A stretch of DNA of 64,000 bases, from positions 124,001 through 188,000 of the forward strand of contig NZ_JAGETW010000002.1 in the NCBI RefSeq assembly GCF_017571475.1, in the 5' to 3' direction. Under the pieces are notes generated by a model. It searched no databases. It was not told the DNA's origin and worked only from the letters and a program-made list of their open reading frames with translations. How positions within the stretch are numbered: the stretch's first letter is position 1; the number at the start of each line of letters is the position of its first letter. This DNA comes from Thiomicrorhabdus sp. 6S3-12 (lineage in GTDB: Bacteria; Pseudomonadota; Gammaproteobacteria; Thiomicrospirales; Thiomicrospiraceae). A program made the translations under genes and the position numbers. Shown here piece after piece: positions 55,887-63,998 of this stretch.

Positions 55887-57002
55887 ATGCAATCATTTAA
55901 CCCACCTATTCGTACACTCATGGGCCCCGGCCCATCGGATATCCACCCTCGTGTACTGCAAGCCATGGCTCGCCCAACGATTGGTCACCTTGATCCGGCC
56001 TTTGTCGGCATGATGGATGAGGTTAAAGAGTTGCTGAAATACGCGTTCCAGACTGAAAACGAACTGACTATGCCGGTTTCGGCTCCGGGTTCTGCCGGGA
56101 TGGAAACCTGTTTTGTTAACCTGGTTGAGCCGGGCGACAAAGTCATCGTTTGTATCAACGGTGTTTTCGGTATGCGTATGAAAGAGAACATCGAGCGTTT
56201 CGGCGGTGAAGCGATTGTCGTCGCCGACGACTGGGGAACGGCTGTCACTCCGGCTAAAGTCGAAGAAGCCTGTGCGGCCAACCCGGATGCGAAAATCGTC
56301 GCTTTCGTCCACGCCGAAACCTCAACCGGTGCCTGCTCCGATGCTAAAACCATCTGCGAAATCGCTCGCAAGCACGACTGCCTGACCATCGTTGATGCTG
56401 TGACGTCACTGGGTGGTGTTGAACTGCGCGTTGACGAGTGGGGAATCGATGCCATCTACTCCGGAACTCAGAAATGCCTGTCTTGCGTACCGGGTATCTC
56501 GCCGATCTCTTTCTCCGAGAAAGCCTTGGATAAAGTCCGCAACCGTGCAAGCAAAGTTCCTAGCTGGTTCATGGATCTGAACCTGGTTATGGGTTACTGG
56601 GGCGGCGGTCAGAAGCGTGCTTACCACCACACTGCGCCGGTTAACACCCTGTATGCGCTGCATGAGTCTCTGGTTATGCTGAAAGACGAAGGTCTGGAGA
56701 ATGCGTGGAAACGTCACGCCGACCTGCATCAGGAACTTAAAGCCGGTCTTGAACCAATGGGCATCAACTTTGTTGTTCCGGAAGATCAGCGTCTGCCGCA
56801 GTTGAACTCGGTATGGATTCCGGAAGGTTTTGACGATGCGGAAATCCGCGGCAAGCTGCTTAACGAATACAACCTTGAAATCGGTGCCGGTCTGGGCGAT
56901 TTTGCCGGTAAAGTCTGGCGTATCGGTCTGATGGGTGAAACCTGTAAGAAAGAAAAAGTGCTGTTCTGTATTGCGGCACTGAAAGCAGTACTAGGCAAAT
57001 AA
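55887..57002 (+). CDS. Alanine/serine-glyoxylate aminotransferase
   Basis: 371 residues, class V PLP enzyme. GPGPSDIHPRVLQAM opening, AETSTGACSDAKTI, VDAVTSLGGVEL and the PLP lysine in SGTQKCLSC (Lys196) match the AGT/SGAT family. It would turn glyoxylate from GlcDEF into glycine with alanine or serine as donor. AGAGGA before the ATG. Divergent from glcD; the amino donor cannot be fixed by eye. Confidence 0.93.
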   Translation: MQSFNPPIRTLMGPGPSDIHPRVLQAMARPTIGHLDPAFVGMMDEVKELLKYAFQTENELTMPVSAPGSAGMETCFVNLVEPGDKVIVCINGVFGMRMKENIERFGGEAIVVADDWGTAVTPAKVEEACAANPDAKIVAFVHAETSTGACSDAKTICEIARKHDCLTIVDAVTSLGGVELRVDEWGIDAIYSGTQKCLSCVPGISPISFSEKALDKVRNRASKVPSWFMDLNLVMGYWGGGQKRAYHHTAPVNTLYALHESLVMLKDEGLENAWKRHADLHQELKAGLEPMGINFVVPEDQRLPQLNSVWIPEGFDDAEIRGKLLNEYNLEIGAGLGDFAGKVWRIGLMGETCKKEKVLFCIAALKAVLGK

Positions 57003-57060
57003 TCGCAAGTAATCGAAACTAATCGCCCAGCTGCTCCAGCAGTTTCTGCGACGGTTAAAG

Positions 57061-57095
57061 ATGCCGTGTCCGGTTTTTCGGATGCGGCATTTTTT
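57061..57095 (+). terminator. Terminator of the aminotransferase gene
   Basis: ATGCCG-TG-TCCG, loop, CGGA-TG-CGGCAT followed by TTTTTTATG: a strong imperfect stem. The rest of 57003-57255 is AT-rich promoter sequence. Confidence 0.85.
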
Positions 57096-57255
57096 ATGCC
57101 CTCTGCAAAATCATTACAAATATCTATTCAAGTAAATGAATAACGCCTAAATCATAATAAATCGTTATATTCAGCTTAATAACTCCTTATCCAAATTTGC
57201 CTTCCAATCTCTATAATTCTCTTCAAACATTCATTTGGTTTAACGAGGTAAGAAG

Positions 57256-58122
57256 ATGAGTCAAGGTTACGTTTTTGAGGTAAACCAACAGAAATTCAAC
57301 GAGTTGGTATTGCTTAACTCGCACAAGATTCCGGTCATAGTGGAATTCTTAGGCGTCTATTCCGGTCCGTGTATCAGCCTGGAACAGGAATTAACGGAAC
57401 TTGCTCATTACTATGCCGGACAGTTTATTTTTGCCAAGGTGGATATCGACGAACAACCGGAGCTGGTCAAAGAGTACGAGATCACCAACCTGCCGACGAT
57501 CAAGGTCTTTAAAGACGGTCAGTTGATTCGTACCGAAGAAGGTAAGATGACCAAAGAAGAGCAGCTGGAAATGCTCAAAAGTCTGGGCATTTCCCGTGCT
57601 TCCGACGAACTGCGTGAGCAGGCGCGCGAAAAACACTCGACCGGCGATTTTGCCGGCGCGATTCAATTGCTGACCCAAGCCATTCAAGCCGACCCGGGCA
57701 ATACGCAAGTTGCTCTGGATATGGTGCAGGTGATGCTGGATATTGACGAAGTCGAAGAAGCCAAAGCGCTGTTTAATCGTCTGCCGGAAAAGGATCGCGC
57801 CAGCGATACCGGTCGAATCATCGTCGGTCAAATTACCTTTAAAGAGCTGGCCGCCAAGACTGACGGTCGCGATGCACTGCTGGCGCGATTGGATAAAGAT
57901 CCACTGGATTTCGATGCCTATTTTGATCTGTCGATCTGCCTGGTGACCGAATACGACTACCAGGGCGCTTTGGAATCGCTGTTCGCTATTTTCGATCAGG
58001 AACCAAATTACAAAGACGGTGCGGCACGTGAAATGATCAGCTATCTGCTATCCAGCCTTTCGCAGAGCGAGCCGGAATTGGTGAAAAAATACCGTACCCG
58101 GATGGGGAATGCCGTCGCTTAA
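57256..58122 (+). CDS. Thioredoxin-fold/TPR co-chaperone, CnoX (YbbN) type
   Basis: 288 residues: an N-terminal thioredoxin fold (residues ~5-110) and C-terminal TPR domain (~120-285), the YbbN/CnoX layout. The active-site position reads YSGPC (35-39) instead of WCGPC, so only Cys39 remains and no disulfide reductase activity is expected; E. coli CnoX likewise lacks the usual pair. CnoX holds chlorine- or heat-damaged proteins and passes them to GroEL and DnaK. Single gene with its own terminator. Confidence 0.9.
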   Translation: MSQGYVFEVNQQKFNELVLLNSHKIPVIVEFLGVYSGPCISLEQELTELAHYYAGQFIFAKVDIDEQPELVKEYEITNLPTIKVFKDGQLIRTEEGKMTKEEQLEMLKSLGISRASDELREQAREKHSTGDFAGAIQLLTQAIQADPGNTQVALDMVQVMLDIDEVEEAKALFNRLPEKDRASDTGRIIVGQITFKELAAKTDGRDALLARLDKDPLDFDAYFDLSICLVTEYDYQGALESLFAIFDQEPNYKDGAAREMISYLLSSLSQSEPELVKKYRTRMGNAVA

Positions 58123-58187
58123 GCGCCCTATTTACAGTTTCATTATTCATCTCTTTCGGGAGTCGTTCCCGAGTTTTCGCTAAGTTC

Positions 58188-58218
58188 GCCTCCGCAGGAT
58201 ATCTGCCGGAGGCTTTTT
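58188..58218 (+). terminator. Terminator of the cnoX-like gene
   Basis: GCCTCCGCAG and CTGCCGGAGGC with one bulged base, followed by TTTTTTATTT. Confidence 0.8.
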
Positions 58219-58337
58219 TATTTCTCACCCTAACCCAACCACCACCCGCAACGGACTTGCAAGATGGCGACAGCTATCGATAATTCAGTAATACGCACAG
58301 AAAACCCATTACACAAATCGACTAAAGAAACCGACGC

Positions 58338-59117
58338 ATGAAAAACCGCATTCAAAACAAAACCGCTCTGATTACCGGCGCAACCTCCGGCTTCGGACTG
58401 GCGACCGCACACGCACTGGCCGAAATGCAAGTCAATCTGATCCTTCTTGGACGCAGAGAAGAACGCCTTCAAGCCTTGTCAGAAGAGTTAAGCCAACAGT
58501 ACCCGGAACTGACCATTCAGACCCTCGCTTTGGATGTCAGAAAGTATGATGGGGTAAAAAGCGAGCTGGAAAAAATCATGCAGCAAACGCCGGTGGATAT
58601 TCTGATTAACAATGCCGGGCTGGCTTCTGGGCTGGGGTCGATTGTCGACGGCGATCTGGAAGACTGGGAAAAGATGATCGACACCAACCTCAAAGGCTTG
58701 CTGTATGTCAGCCGCACCGTGCTGCCGAAAATGCAGGAACGCAATCAGGGACATATTATCAATATCGGCTCTATGGCCGGCAACACCACCTATCTCAACG
58801 GCAATGTCTATTGCGCCACCAAATCGGCGGTGCATACGCTGGGGCAGGCTATGAATATCGATCTGACCGGCACCGGCATCCGCGTCTGCACCCTCGCCCC
58901 CGGCGCGGCCAATACCGAATTCTCCGAAGTGCGCTTTCACGGCGACCGAGACAAGGCCGATTCGGTTTATCAGGGCTTTCAGCCGCTACTGGCCGAAGAC
59001 GTCGCCGATATGATCGTCTACATTTTAAATGCACCAGCCCATGTGAATATCCAGAAAGTCGATATGATGCCGACCGCGCAAAGAAGCCCCTATCATTTGC
59101 ATCAAGAACTGAATTGA
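58338..59117 (+). CDS. Short-chain dehydrogenase/reductase (YdfG-like)
   Basis: 259 residues, classical SDR. Cofactor motif TGATSGFG (residues ~14-21), NNAG, and the catalytic Ser-Tyr-Lys set in INIGSMAGNTTYLNGNVYCATKSAVH. GRREERLQAL after strand two favours NADP(H). Closest in feel to YdfG, which reduces 3-hydroxy acids such as serine and malonic semialdehyde; the substrate is not proved. It is the last ordinary gene before the accessory island. Confidence 0.9.
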   Translation: MKNRIQNKTALITGATSGFGLATAHALAEMQVNLILLGRREERLQALSEELSQQYPELTIQTLALDVRKYDGVKSELEKIMQQTPVDILINNAGLASGLGSIVDGDLEDWEKMIDTNLKGLLYVSRTVLPKMQERNQGHIINIGSMAGNTTYLNGNVYCATKSAVHTLGQAMNIDLTGTGIRVCTLAPGAANTEFSEVRFHGDRDKADSVYQGFQPLLAEDVADMIVYILNAPAHVNIQKVDMMPTAQRSPYHLHQELN

Positions 59118-59123
59118 AGTCAA

Positions 59124-59153
59124 TTGACACACGCAATAAGTATTATTTAGGAT
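59124..59153 (+). promoter_or_regulatory. Promoter left of the putative cassette
   Basis: Perfect TTGACA (59124-59129), 18-base spacer, TAGGAT (59148-59153, four of six). TTGACA is part of the palindrome GTCAATTGAC (59119-59128). It lies outside the cassette boundary at 59165/59166. Confidence 0.5.
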
Positions 59154-59164
59154 ATCTAATAATA

Positions 59165-59171
59165 GTTAGAT
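59165..59171 (+). mobile_element. Core site at the left end of a putative integron cassette
   Basis: GTTAGAT fits the core consensus GTTRRRY and is the exact reverse complement of ATCTAAC at 61470-61476. In integron cassettes the first six bases (after the G) are complementary to the inverse core site of that cassette's own attC. It lies 19 bases before the KAP NTPase start. Confidence 0.6.
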
Positions 59172-59189
59172 TCGCGTCAGAGATTTCAT

Positions 59190-61466
59190 ATGGAACCAAA
59201 AGATTTACACGGATTTTCTTCCGATAGACCCATAACAAGAGTAGAAGAAGATTTGTTGTGTCGGTCAGGATTTTCCACTGACTTAGCAAATGCTATGGCT
59301 AGTTGGCATGGAAAGGATAGTCTGGTCGTCGCATTACACGGCGATTGGGGGTCAGGGAAGTCTTCAATTAAAAATATGGCTCTATCACGATTGGAAGAAA
59401 TTTCCGAAGACAAACCAGATGTCATAGAGTTTTCTCCATGGGAATGGGCTGCCCAAGAAAAAATAACTGCTTCATTTTTCCAGGAGATATCAAAATCTGT
59501 TGGTCGTACAGACAGAAGCAAGTCAGGAAAGAAACTAGCGGCAACTCTAAAAAAGTATGGACGGTATTTAAATACAGGTGAAACGGTCGTCACGGGTCTC
59601 TCGACGGCTCTACCTACACTCTTTGTGCTTGCCACACTCATAGGCGTTGGTGGGAATTTTTCCGATGATGCGTGGGTTAAGGGTGCTAGCACTTCCATAT
59701 TGCTTGTTTTAGCTAGTTGGGCAGCAGCATTAAAATGGGGGAAAACATTTCTTGATAAATTGACTGGAAATGTTGAAGCAACAGCAAAAGAAAAAGAACA
59801 GAGTTTGAGCGATATAAGGCGAGAGCTATCAGGATTGCTTCGAAAAAGAAAAGCCCCTTTTATTGTTGTAATGGATGACTTAGATAGATTAACTTCATCT
59901 CAATTAAGGATGGTTTTTCAACTTATAAAAGCAAACCTAGAATTTCCAAATGTGGTGTTCCTTCTTTTATTTCAGAGGGATTTGGTAGAGGATAAATTGA
60001 ATGATGGAGCGCAACAAGGTCGAGATTACTTAGAAAAAATTATTCAGGTTCCTTTTGATATTCCTCAGATTGAAACTACACGTCTTCACAGCCTATTGTT
60101 TAATAAGCTAGACAAAATTATCGAACAAGATGCATCAGCTACCAAGATGTTTGACTCTGGCCGTTGGGGTAATCTATTTCATGGTTCATTGAGCGCTTAT
60201 TTTGATAATTTGCGAAGCGTCTACAGATTCACGTCCACATTATCTTTCCATTTCACTTTGCTTAAAGGGAAAAGCGCTTTTGAGGTCAACCCCGTAGATC
60301 TGATAGCTATTGAGTGCCTAAGAGTTTTTGAGCCTGATATTTATAAGGAAATTGCCCGCTCAAAAGAAATCTTTACCAAAAACGGATCAGGTAGATATGT
60401 AGGAAGAGAGGATGCTACAGCTGCCTTAATCAATAGAATTTTGGATAAAGCCACCTCAAATAAGCGAGAGTCCGTTAAGGAGATGGTTGAGCAACTATTC
60501 CCAACTATTGAGTGGGCTCTAGGTGGCATGCACTATAATGGTGAATTTGCCAGTACATGGCTGAGAGAAATGCGTGTTTGCCATCCTTCTAATTTTGACA
60601 AATATTTCCAATTCTCAATTCCGAGCGGTGAACTCTCAAATTCAGACCTACAGGAAATGCTTAGTCTAACGGCGGATTCTGCGGGGTTTTCTTCATTTAT
60701 TCTCTCTCTAAAAGAACGTGAAATTTTGAAAAATGCGCTTGCGCAATTTGAATCATTTACAGACGAAATTCCGCTAGAAAACGGACGCTCTTACATAAAA
60801 GGGATTTTAGATATTGGGGATCAAGTCGATCATGAATCAATTGGCTTCACCATGTTTAGCTCTAACACACATGCTGTAAGACTTGTTGTTTGGTTTCTTC
60901 GTCGCATTGATGATGCGGAAGAGAGAGGAAAACTATTGCTTGAAAGCTTCAAGGCATCAAGTGGTATTTCTATTGTAGAGCATATATTACAAGGTGAGGA
61001 AAATCGAAGAGAAAAGTCGGATGCAGACCAAATACTGCGAGATGAAGAGTTTGAATTACTTAAACAAGAATTTGTTAGAAAGCTTGACGAAATGTCGGAA
61101 AGTAATTCTGATGAATTGCTTTCTCACGAGCATTTGATTTCCTTTTTGTATAGATGGAAGCGCTGGGGTGATGAAAATAAGGTTATTGACTGGTTAAAAC
61201 TTCAGATCCAAACAGCTGAAGGCTGCATCTCTTTATTGAAAAGCTTTGTAGGAAAGTCATCATCTCAGGGTATGGGTGATTACGTGGTTAAGATTACTAC
61301 ATACATTAAACTAGAGAATATTGAAAACTTTTTGGAAATTGCACCAATCCAAGAAAAGTTAAGAGAAGTTGATGAAGGCAAACTTGATCCCGATGCAAGA
61401 GAAGCCTTGGATGCATTCCAAAAAGCAATAGAGAAAAGGGAGAGGGGAATCACGGATGATTGGTAA
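59190..61466 (+). CDS. KAP-family P-loop NTPase with inserted membrane helices
   Basis: 758 residues. Walker A GDWGSGKS at 51-58, two hydrophobic helices at about 137-155 and 168-183 inserted between Walker A and Walker B (VVMDDLDRL, Asp229-Asp232), then FLLLFQRDLVEDKL and a long helical C-terminal region. This is the layout of KAP NTPases, bacterial STAND-like ATPases in defence and membrane-linked conflict systems. The gene is AT-rich, lacks a strong ribosome-binding site (AGAG only) and is bounded by cassette-like sites. The antiviral role is inference from the family. Confidence 0.88.
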   Translation: MEPKDLHGFSSDRPITRVEEDLLCRSGFSTDLANAMASWHGKDSLVVALHGDWGSGKSSIKNMALSRLEEISEDKPDVIEFSPWEWAAQEKITASFFQEISKSVGRTDRSKSGKKLAATLKKYGRYLNTGETVVTGLSTALPTLFVLATLIGVGGNFSDDAWVKGASTSILLVLASWAAALKWGKTFLDKLTGNVEATAKEKEQSLSDIRRELSGLLRKRKAPFIVVMDDLDRLTSSQLRMVFQLIKANLEFPNVVFLLLFQRDLVEDKLNDGAQQGRDYLEKIIQVPFDIPQIETTRLHSLLFNKLDKIIEQDASATKMFDSGRWGNLFHGSLSAYFDNLRSVYRFTSTLSFHFTLLKGKSAFEVNPVDLIAIECLRVFEPDIYKEIARSKEIFTKNGSGRYVGREDATAALINRILDKATSNKRESVKEMVEQLFPTIEWALGGMHYNGEFASTWLREMRVCHPSNFDKYFQFSIPSGELSNSDLQEMLSLTADSAGFSSFILSLKEREILKNALAQFESFTDEIPLENGRSYIKGILDIGDQVDHESIGFTMFSSNTHAVRLVVWFLRRIDDAEERGKLLLESFKASSGISIVEHILQGEENRREKSDADQILRDEEFELLKQEFVRKLDEMSESNSDELLSHEHLISFLYRWKRWGDENKVIDWLKLQIQTAEGCISLLKSFVGKSSSQGMGDYVVKITTYIKLENIENFLEIAPIQEKLREVDEGKLDPDAREALDAFQKAIEKRERGITDDW

Positions 61467-61469
61467 AGA

Positions 61470-61520
61470 ATCTAACAAGCGCATGTTGTCGGACTGGTTT
61501 TCCGCTGCGCTGCGTTAGTG
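61470..61520 (+). mobile_element. Compact attC-like recombination site
   Basis: ATCTAAC (inverse core, 61470-61476) begins four bases after the NTPase stop. Inner arms GCGCA (61479-61483) / TGCGC (61506-61510) and CGGA / TCCG pair around a CTGGTTT loop, and GTTAG (61514-61518) is the crossover core. With the circular cassette's own TTAGAT the outer arms pair perfectly (7 bp). At about 50 bases it is shorter than most attC sites; the integrated right core GTTAGTG departs from GTTRRRY in two bases. Confidence 0.55.
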
Positions 61521-61536
61521 CTACAAGGAGTATGAG

Positions 61537-62376
61537 TTGAGCAGCAATTATCAAAACTTAGAAAAGCAGTTAGAAATTATCCCTAAGATACTTAAAGTTG
61601 CCTTGCAACTTGGAATAGGCGTTGGGGCTTTAATCATTATCATATATTCAGGAAAAGTTGGTTATTACCCAAGTGGACTAACAATTGGTGATGGGTTACT
61701 TTTTATTGCTGTAGCACTGAGCTTTGGCTTATCTTACTCTATTGTTGTTTTGGTTTTATTTTGTACGGCTGTGTTATTAACTCCCTTCTGGCGGGTCGGA
61801 CAATTCGCTGTACTCGAAATATATAAACTATGGCTAAAAATAAAACGAAGTACACGTCAACCAGAAGAGTTTAAATTTCCTCCTTTAACTAGTGATAGCC
61901 TAGGCATAGCATTCATTGGCTTTATTGGTCTATATTTTATCTTTCTTAGCTACAACAATGATCCAGAAGTATTCTTGGGTTTAGCTAGCTCTGTATTTTT
62001 AATTGCTATTTGCTACCTTTTCTATAACTCATTAAATACATCAGAAGATGATACTGAGTCTCAAAAAAAATCTAAAAAGAAAGTTCAGCTCATTTTCGTA
62101 TTTGTTATCTACTTAATTCCTATTGCTATTGGTAAATTTCAAGGTAATGTTTTAGACCAAACTATGAGATTAATTGGTGTGCGTAGTGATACTGCTATTG
62201 TTCAGTTTGATAAAGATTACCAATTATTTGTTAATGAAATACTAAAAGAAAAATCTCAAAAAACATATGAGGCTAGAATTTTATACAGTGGCTTGGGTAG
62301 CAGTAGTGTTTTACAGATCGGCGACAAACGCTTTGTAGTGCCAAACACTAAATACAGCTTAGCTTTTTCAAAGTAG
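61537..62376 (+). CDS. Membrane protein of unknown function
   Basis: 279 residues from the TTG at 61537, with AAGGAG six bases upstream. About five hydrophobic segments (near residues 22-39, 50-83, 124-141, 146-163, 188-203) are followed by a soluble ~75-residue C-terminal domain (TAIVQFDKDYQLFVNEILKE, ending SLAFSK). An Arg/Lys/Pro-rich loop and a KKSKKK stretch suggest cytoplasmic loops. I recognise no family. AT-rich like the KAP gene. The joint of cassette and gene suggests it was once transcribed from the promoter at 59124. Confidence 0.75.
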   Translation: MSSNYQNLEKQLEIIPKILKVALQLGIGVGALIIIIYSGKVGYYPSGLTIGDGLLFIAVALSFGLSYSIVVLVLFCTAVLLTPFWRVGQFAVLEIYKLWLKIKRSTRQPEEFKFPPLTSDSLGIAFIGFIGLYFIFLSYNNDPEVFLGLASSVFLIAICYLFYNSLNTSEDDTESQKKSKKKVQLIFVFVIYLIPIAIGKFQGNVLDQTMRLIGVRSDTAIVQFDKDYQLFVNEILKEKSQKTYEARILYSGLGSSSVLQIGDKRFVVPNTKYSLAFSK

Positions 62377-62432
62377 CGCTAGCCGGATTCGGAGACTTCA
62401 GGCTAAACTGTTTTTTTTGGAGATTTATTAGA

Positions 62433-62840
62433 GTGGAATATTCGGGATCCTGCTTGTGTGGAGCGGTTCAATTCAAAGTTGAAGGAGAATTTGAGAGTTT
62501 CTATTTATGCCATTGTCGGTACTGCCAGAAAGATACGGGCTCTGCACATGCTGCCAATTTGTTTTCATCAACAGCTAAACTTGAATGGATAAAGGGCGAA
62601 AATAATGTACGAGTATTTCAAGTAAAGAAATCCAATCATATCAAAGCATTCTGTATGACATGTGGCTCTGCAGTTCCCAATGTACAAATGGAAGGAAGGC
62701 TTCTGGTCGTTCCCGCGGGAAGTTTGGATTGCACATTGGACAAACGACCTGATGGGCATTTATTTATTTCAAGTAAGGCTAACTGGGACGAAGCGTTGGA
62801 AACGGTACCAAAATATCAGCGTTTGCCCAATGAAGAGTAA
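62433..62840 (+). CDS. GFA/CENP-V family zinc protein
   Basis: 135 residues from GTG at 62433; GGAG lies ten bases upstream. Zinc ligands in CLCGAVQF, CHCRYCQKDTGS and FCMTCGSAVP are the pattern of glutathione-dependent formaldehyde-activating (Gfa/CENP-V) proteins. Most such small proteins have unknown substrates, and they are frequent in integron cassette arrays. No attC-like site is visible after it. Confidence 0.9.
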   Translation: MEYSGSCLCGAVQFKVEGEFESFYLCHCRYCQKDTGSAHAANLFSSTAKLEWIKGENNVRVFQVKKSNHIKAFCMTCGSAVPNVQMEGRLLVVPAGSLDCTLDKRPDGHLFISSKANWDEALETVPKYQRLPNEE

Positions 62841-62893
62841 ATCGCCATGAATCATGAAACAGGCTTCAATAGCGATTAGCAAGAAAACACTCA

Positions 62894-62922
62894 TTGAGGC
62901 AAGCCGTTGCAACGGAGCTCAA
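62894..62922. repeat. Nested palindrome between the GFA and PQ-loop genes
   Basis: CCGTTGCAACGG (62904-62915) is a perfect 12-base palindrome, flanked by TTGAG and CTCAA. AATCGC/GCGATT arms enclose the sequence just to its left (62842-62877). Function unknown; it lies at the right edge of the AT-rich island. Confidence 0.4.
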
Positions 62923-62940
62923 TAGAAAAGGATTACGGAT

Positions 62941-63234
62941 TTGAATGAATTAGTGACTGACATAGCCGGATGGATTCCGGCGGTGATACTGCCGACCGCG
63001 ACCTTTATTCAGCTTGTGCGGCTTGCGGTCGTTCGCTCGGCGGTCGGCGTCAGCCTTTCGACCTGGCTGTTATTCGGCTTTGCCAATCTGGGCCTGTATG
63101 TTTATACCGAGAAGTATTTCGAAGTGCAATCGATACTGGGCTTGCTGGTCACTGCGGTGCTGGATTTCATTATCGTTGCCATGATTATCGCTTATCGCAA
63201 CAAGCCAGCCGATCAACCCGCCCCATCCAAATAA
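62941..63234 (+). CDS. PQ-loop/SemiSWEET-like small membrane protein
   Basis: 97 residues from the TTG at 62941 (AAAAGGA nine bases upstream); a GTG four codons later is possible. Three helices with a PQ-loop-like first helix (IPAVILPTATFIQLVRLAVVRSAVGVSLSTWLLFGFANLG) resemble SemiSWEET half-transporters, which dimerise. A PQ dipeptide itself is absent (PT). Substrate unknown. Base composition is back to the chromosomal norm here. Confidence 0.65.
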   Translation: MNELVTDIAGWIPAVILPTATFIQLVRLAVVRSAVGVSLSTWLLFGFANLGLYVYTEKYFEVQSILGLLVTAVLDFIIVAMIIAYRNKPADQPAPSK

Positions 63235-63244
63235 ACAAACCTCA

Positions 63245-63547
63245 TTAAGCAGTAAAATGCGCTTCCATCAGTTTTAAAATGTCGTCCGCAGTGAATTCTT
63301 GCGGATTGAACTTGTACTCATCATCAACATTACCCGTCTCGGAACTTCCGACCACAAGATGTATCGCCTGTGGTGTTGCGAGTGAATTAAAACCCAGAAC
63401 GATACGTTTCTTTGAAAGCGCACAGTCGATGGTACACATATCCGGTTTGTCTTTAAAAGCCCCCGCGCTTACCACGGCTTGTGTATTTAATTTCAAGAAA
63501 GTGGCAACAGCTTCGGTCGCAATTTCATGTAGATTTTCGTTTGTCAT
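63245..63547 (-). CDS. Hypothetical protein, 100 residues
   Basis: A soluble, mildly acidic 100-residue frame with no motif I recognise. It opens MTNENLHEIATEAVATFLKL and ends TADDILKLMEAHFTA; the middle is strand-rich (RIVLGFNSLATPQAIHLVVGSSE) with two cysteines (MCTIDC). The helix-strand-helix feel and normal codon use support a real gene. Converges with the PQ-loop gene, only ten bases apart. Confidence 0.6.
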   Translation of the reverse strand: MTNENLHEIATEAVATFLKLNTQAVVSAGAFKDKPDMCTIDCALSKKRIVLGFNSLATPQAIHLVVGSSETGNVDDEYKFNPQEFTADDILKLMEAHFTA

Positions 63548-63629
63548 CTTTTAATATTCCGTTCTTTATTAACTTTATTTTTTTCTAATTCCGTTTGCAA
63601 TCAAATGCGTCGCCAATAACGCCAACAGC

Positions 63630-63998
63630 TTATTTCCAAAACTCGGAAATCGCGGCGATGCCTTGAGCGCCGTTTTGCTTTGCCGAATTTAACAGTTCGG
63701 TTTTCATCCCGCCCAAAGCAAACACCGGCACCGGAATGGCTTTAACCATTTCCCGGAAGGCATCCCAGCCGAGCGCTTCCATATCCGGATGGGTCGCGGT
63801 CGGCAGCACCGGCGAGAGCAGAATAAAATCGGCACCGATTTTCAGAGCCTGTTTGATCTCATCAGTATTATGCGTCGATGCACCGAGTAGCTTGTCTTTT
63901 GCAATCGGGCGCTCATCGTAAGCAAACAGTTGGTTGGAAGCCAGTTGAATGCCGTCCGCCTGAGTCTGTGCCAGCATTTCCGGCGTGCCGTTAAGCAT
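63630..63998 (-). CDS. C-terminal part of a ThiE/TenI-like protein, probably MutT-ThiE fusion
   Basis: The frame runs off the window edge. GIQLASNQLF, LLGASTHNTDEIKQALKIGADFILLSPVLPTATHPD and PVFALGGMKTELLNSAKQNGAQGIAAISEFW are the later strands and phosphate-binding loop of the thiamine-phosphate synthase fold. In gammaproteobacteria this divergent ThiE-like end is usually the second half of a Nudix (MutT) 8-oxo-dGTPase protein; the Nudix half would lie beyond 64000. Confidence 0.75.
   Translation of the reverse strand: MLNGTPEMLAQTQADGIQLASNQLFAYDERPIAKDKLLGASTHNTDEIKQALKIGADFILLSPVLPTATHPDMEALGWDAFREMVKAIPVPVFALGGMKTELLNSAKQNGAQGIAAISEFWK

Noticed and set aside
62374-62432. Second attC-like site after the 279-residue gene
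   Set aside because: TAGCC/GGCTA arms exist but there are no RYYYAAC or GTTRRRY cores, and no match to a core at 61514 (CACTAAC is absent).
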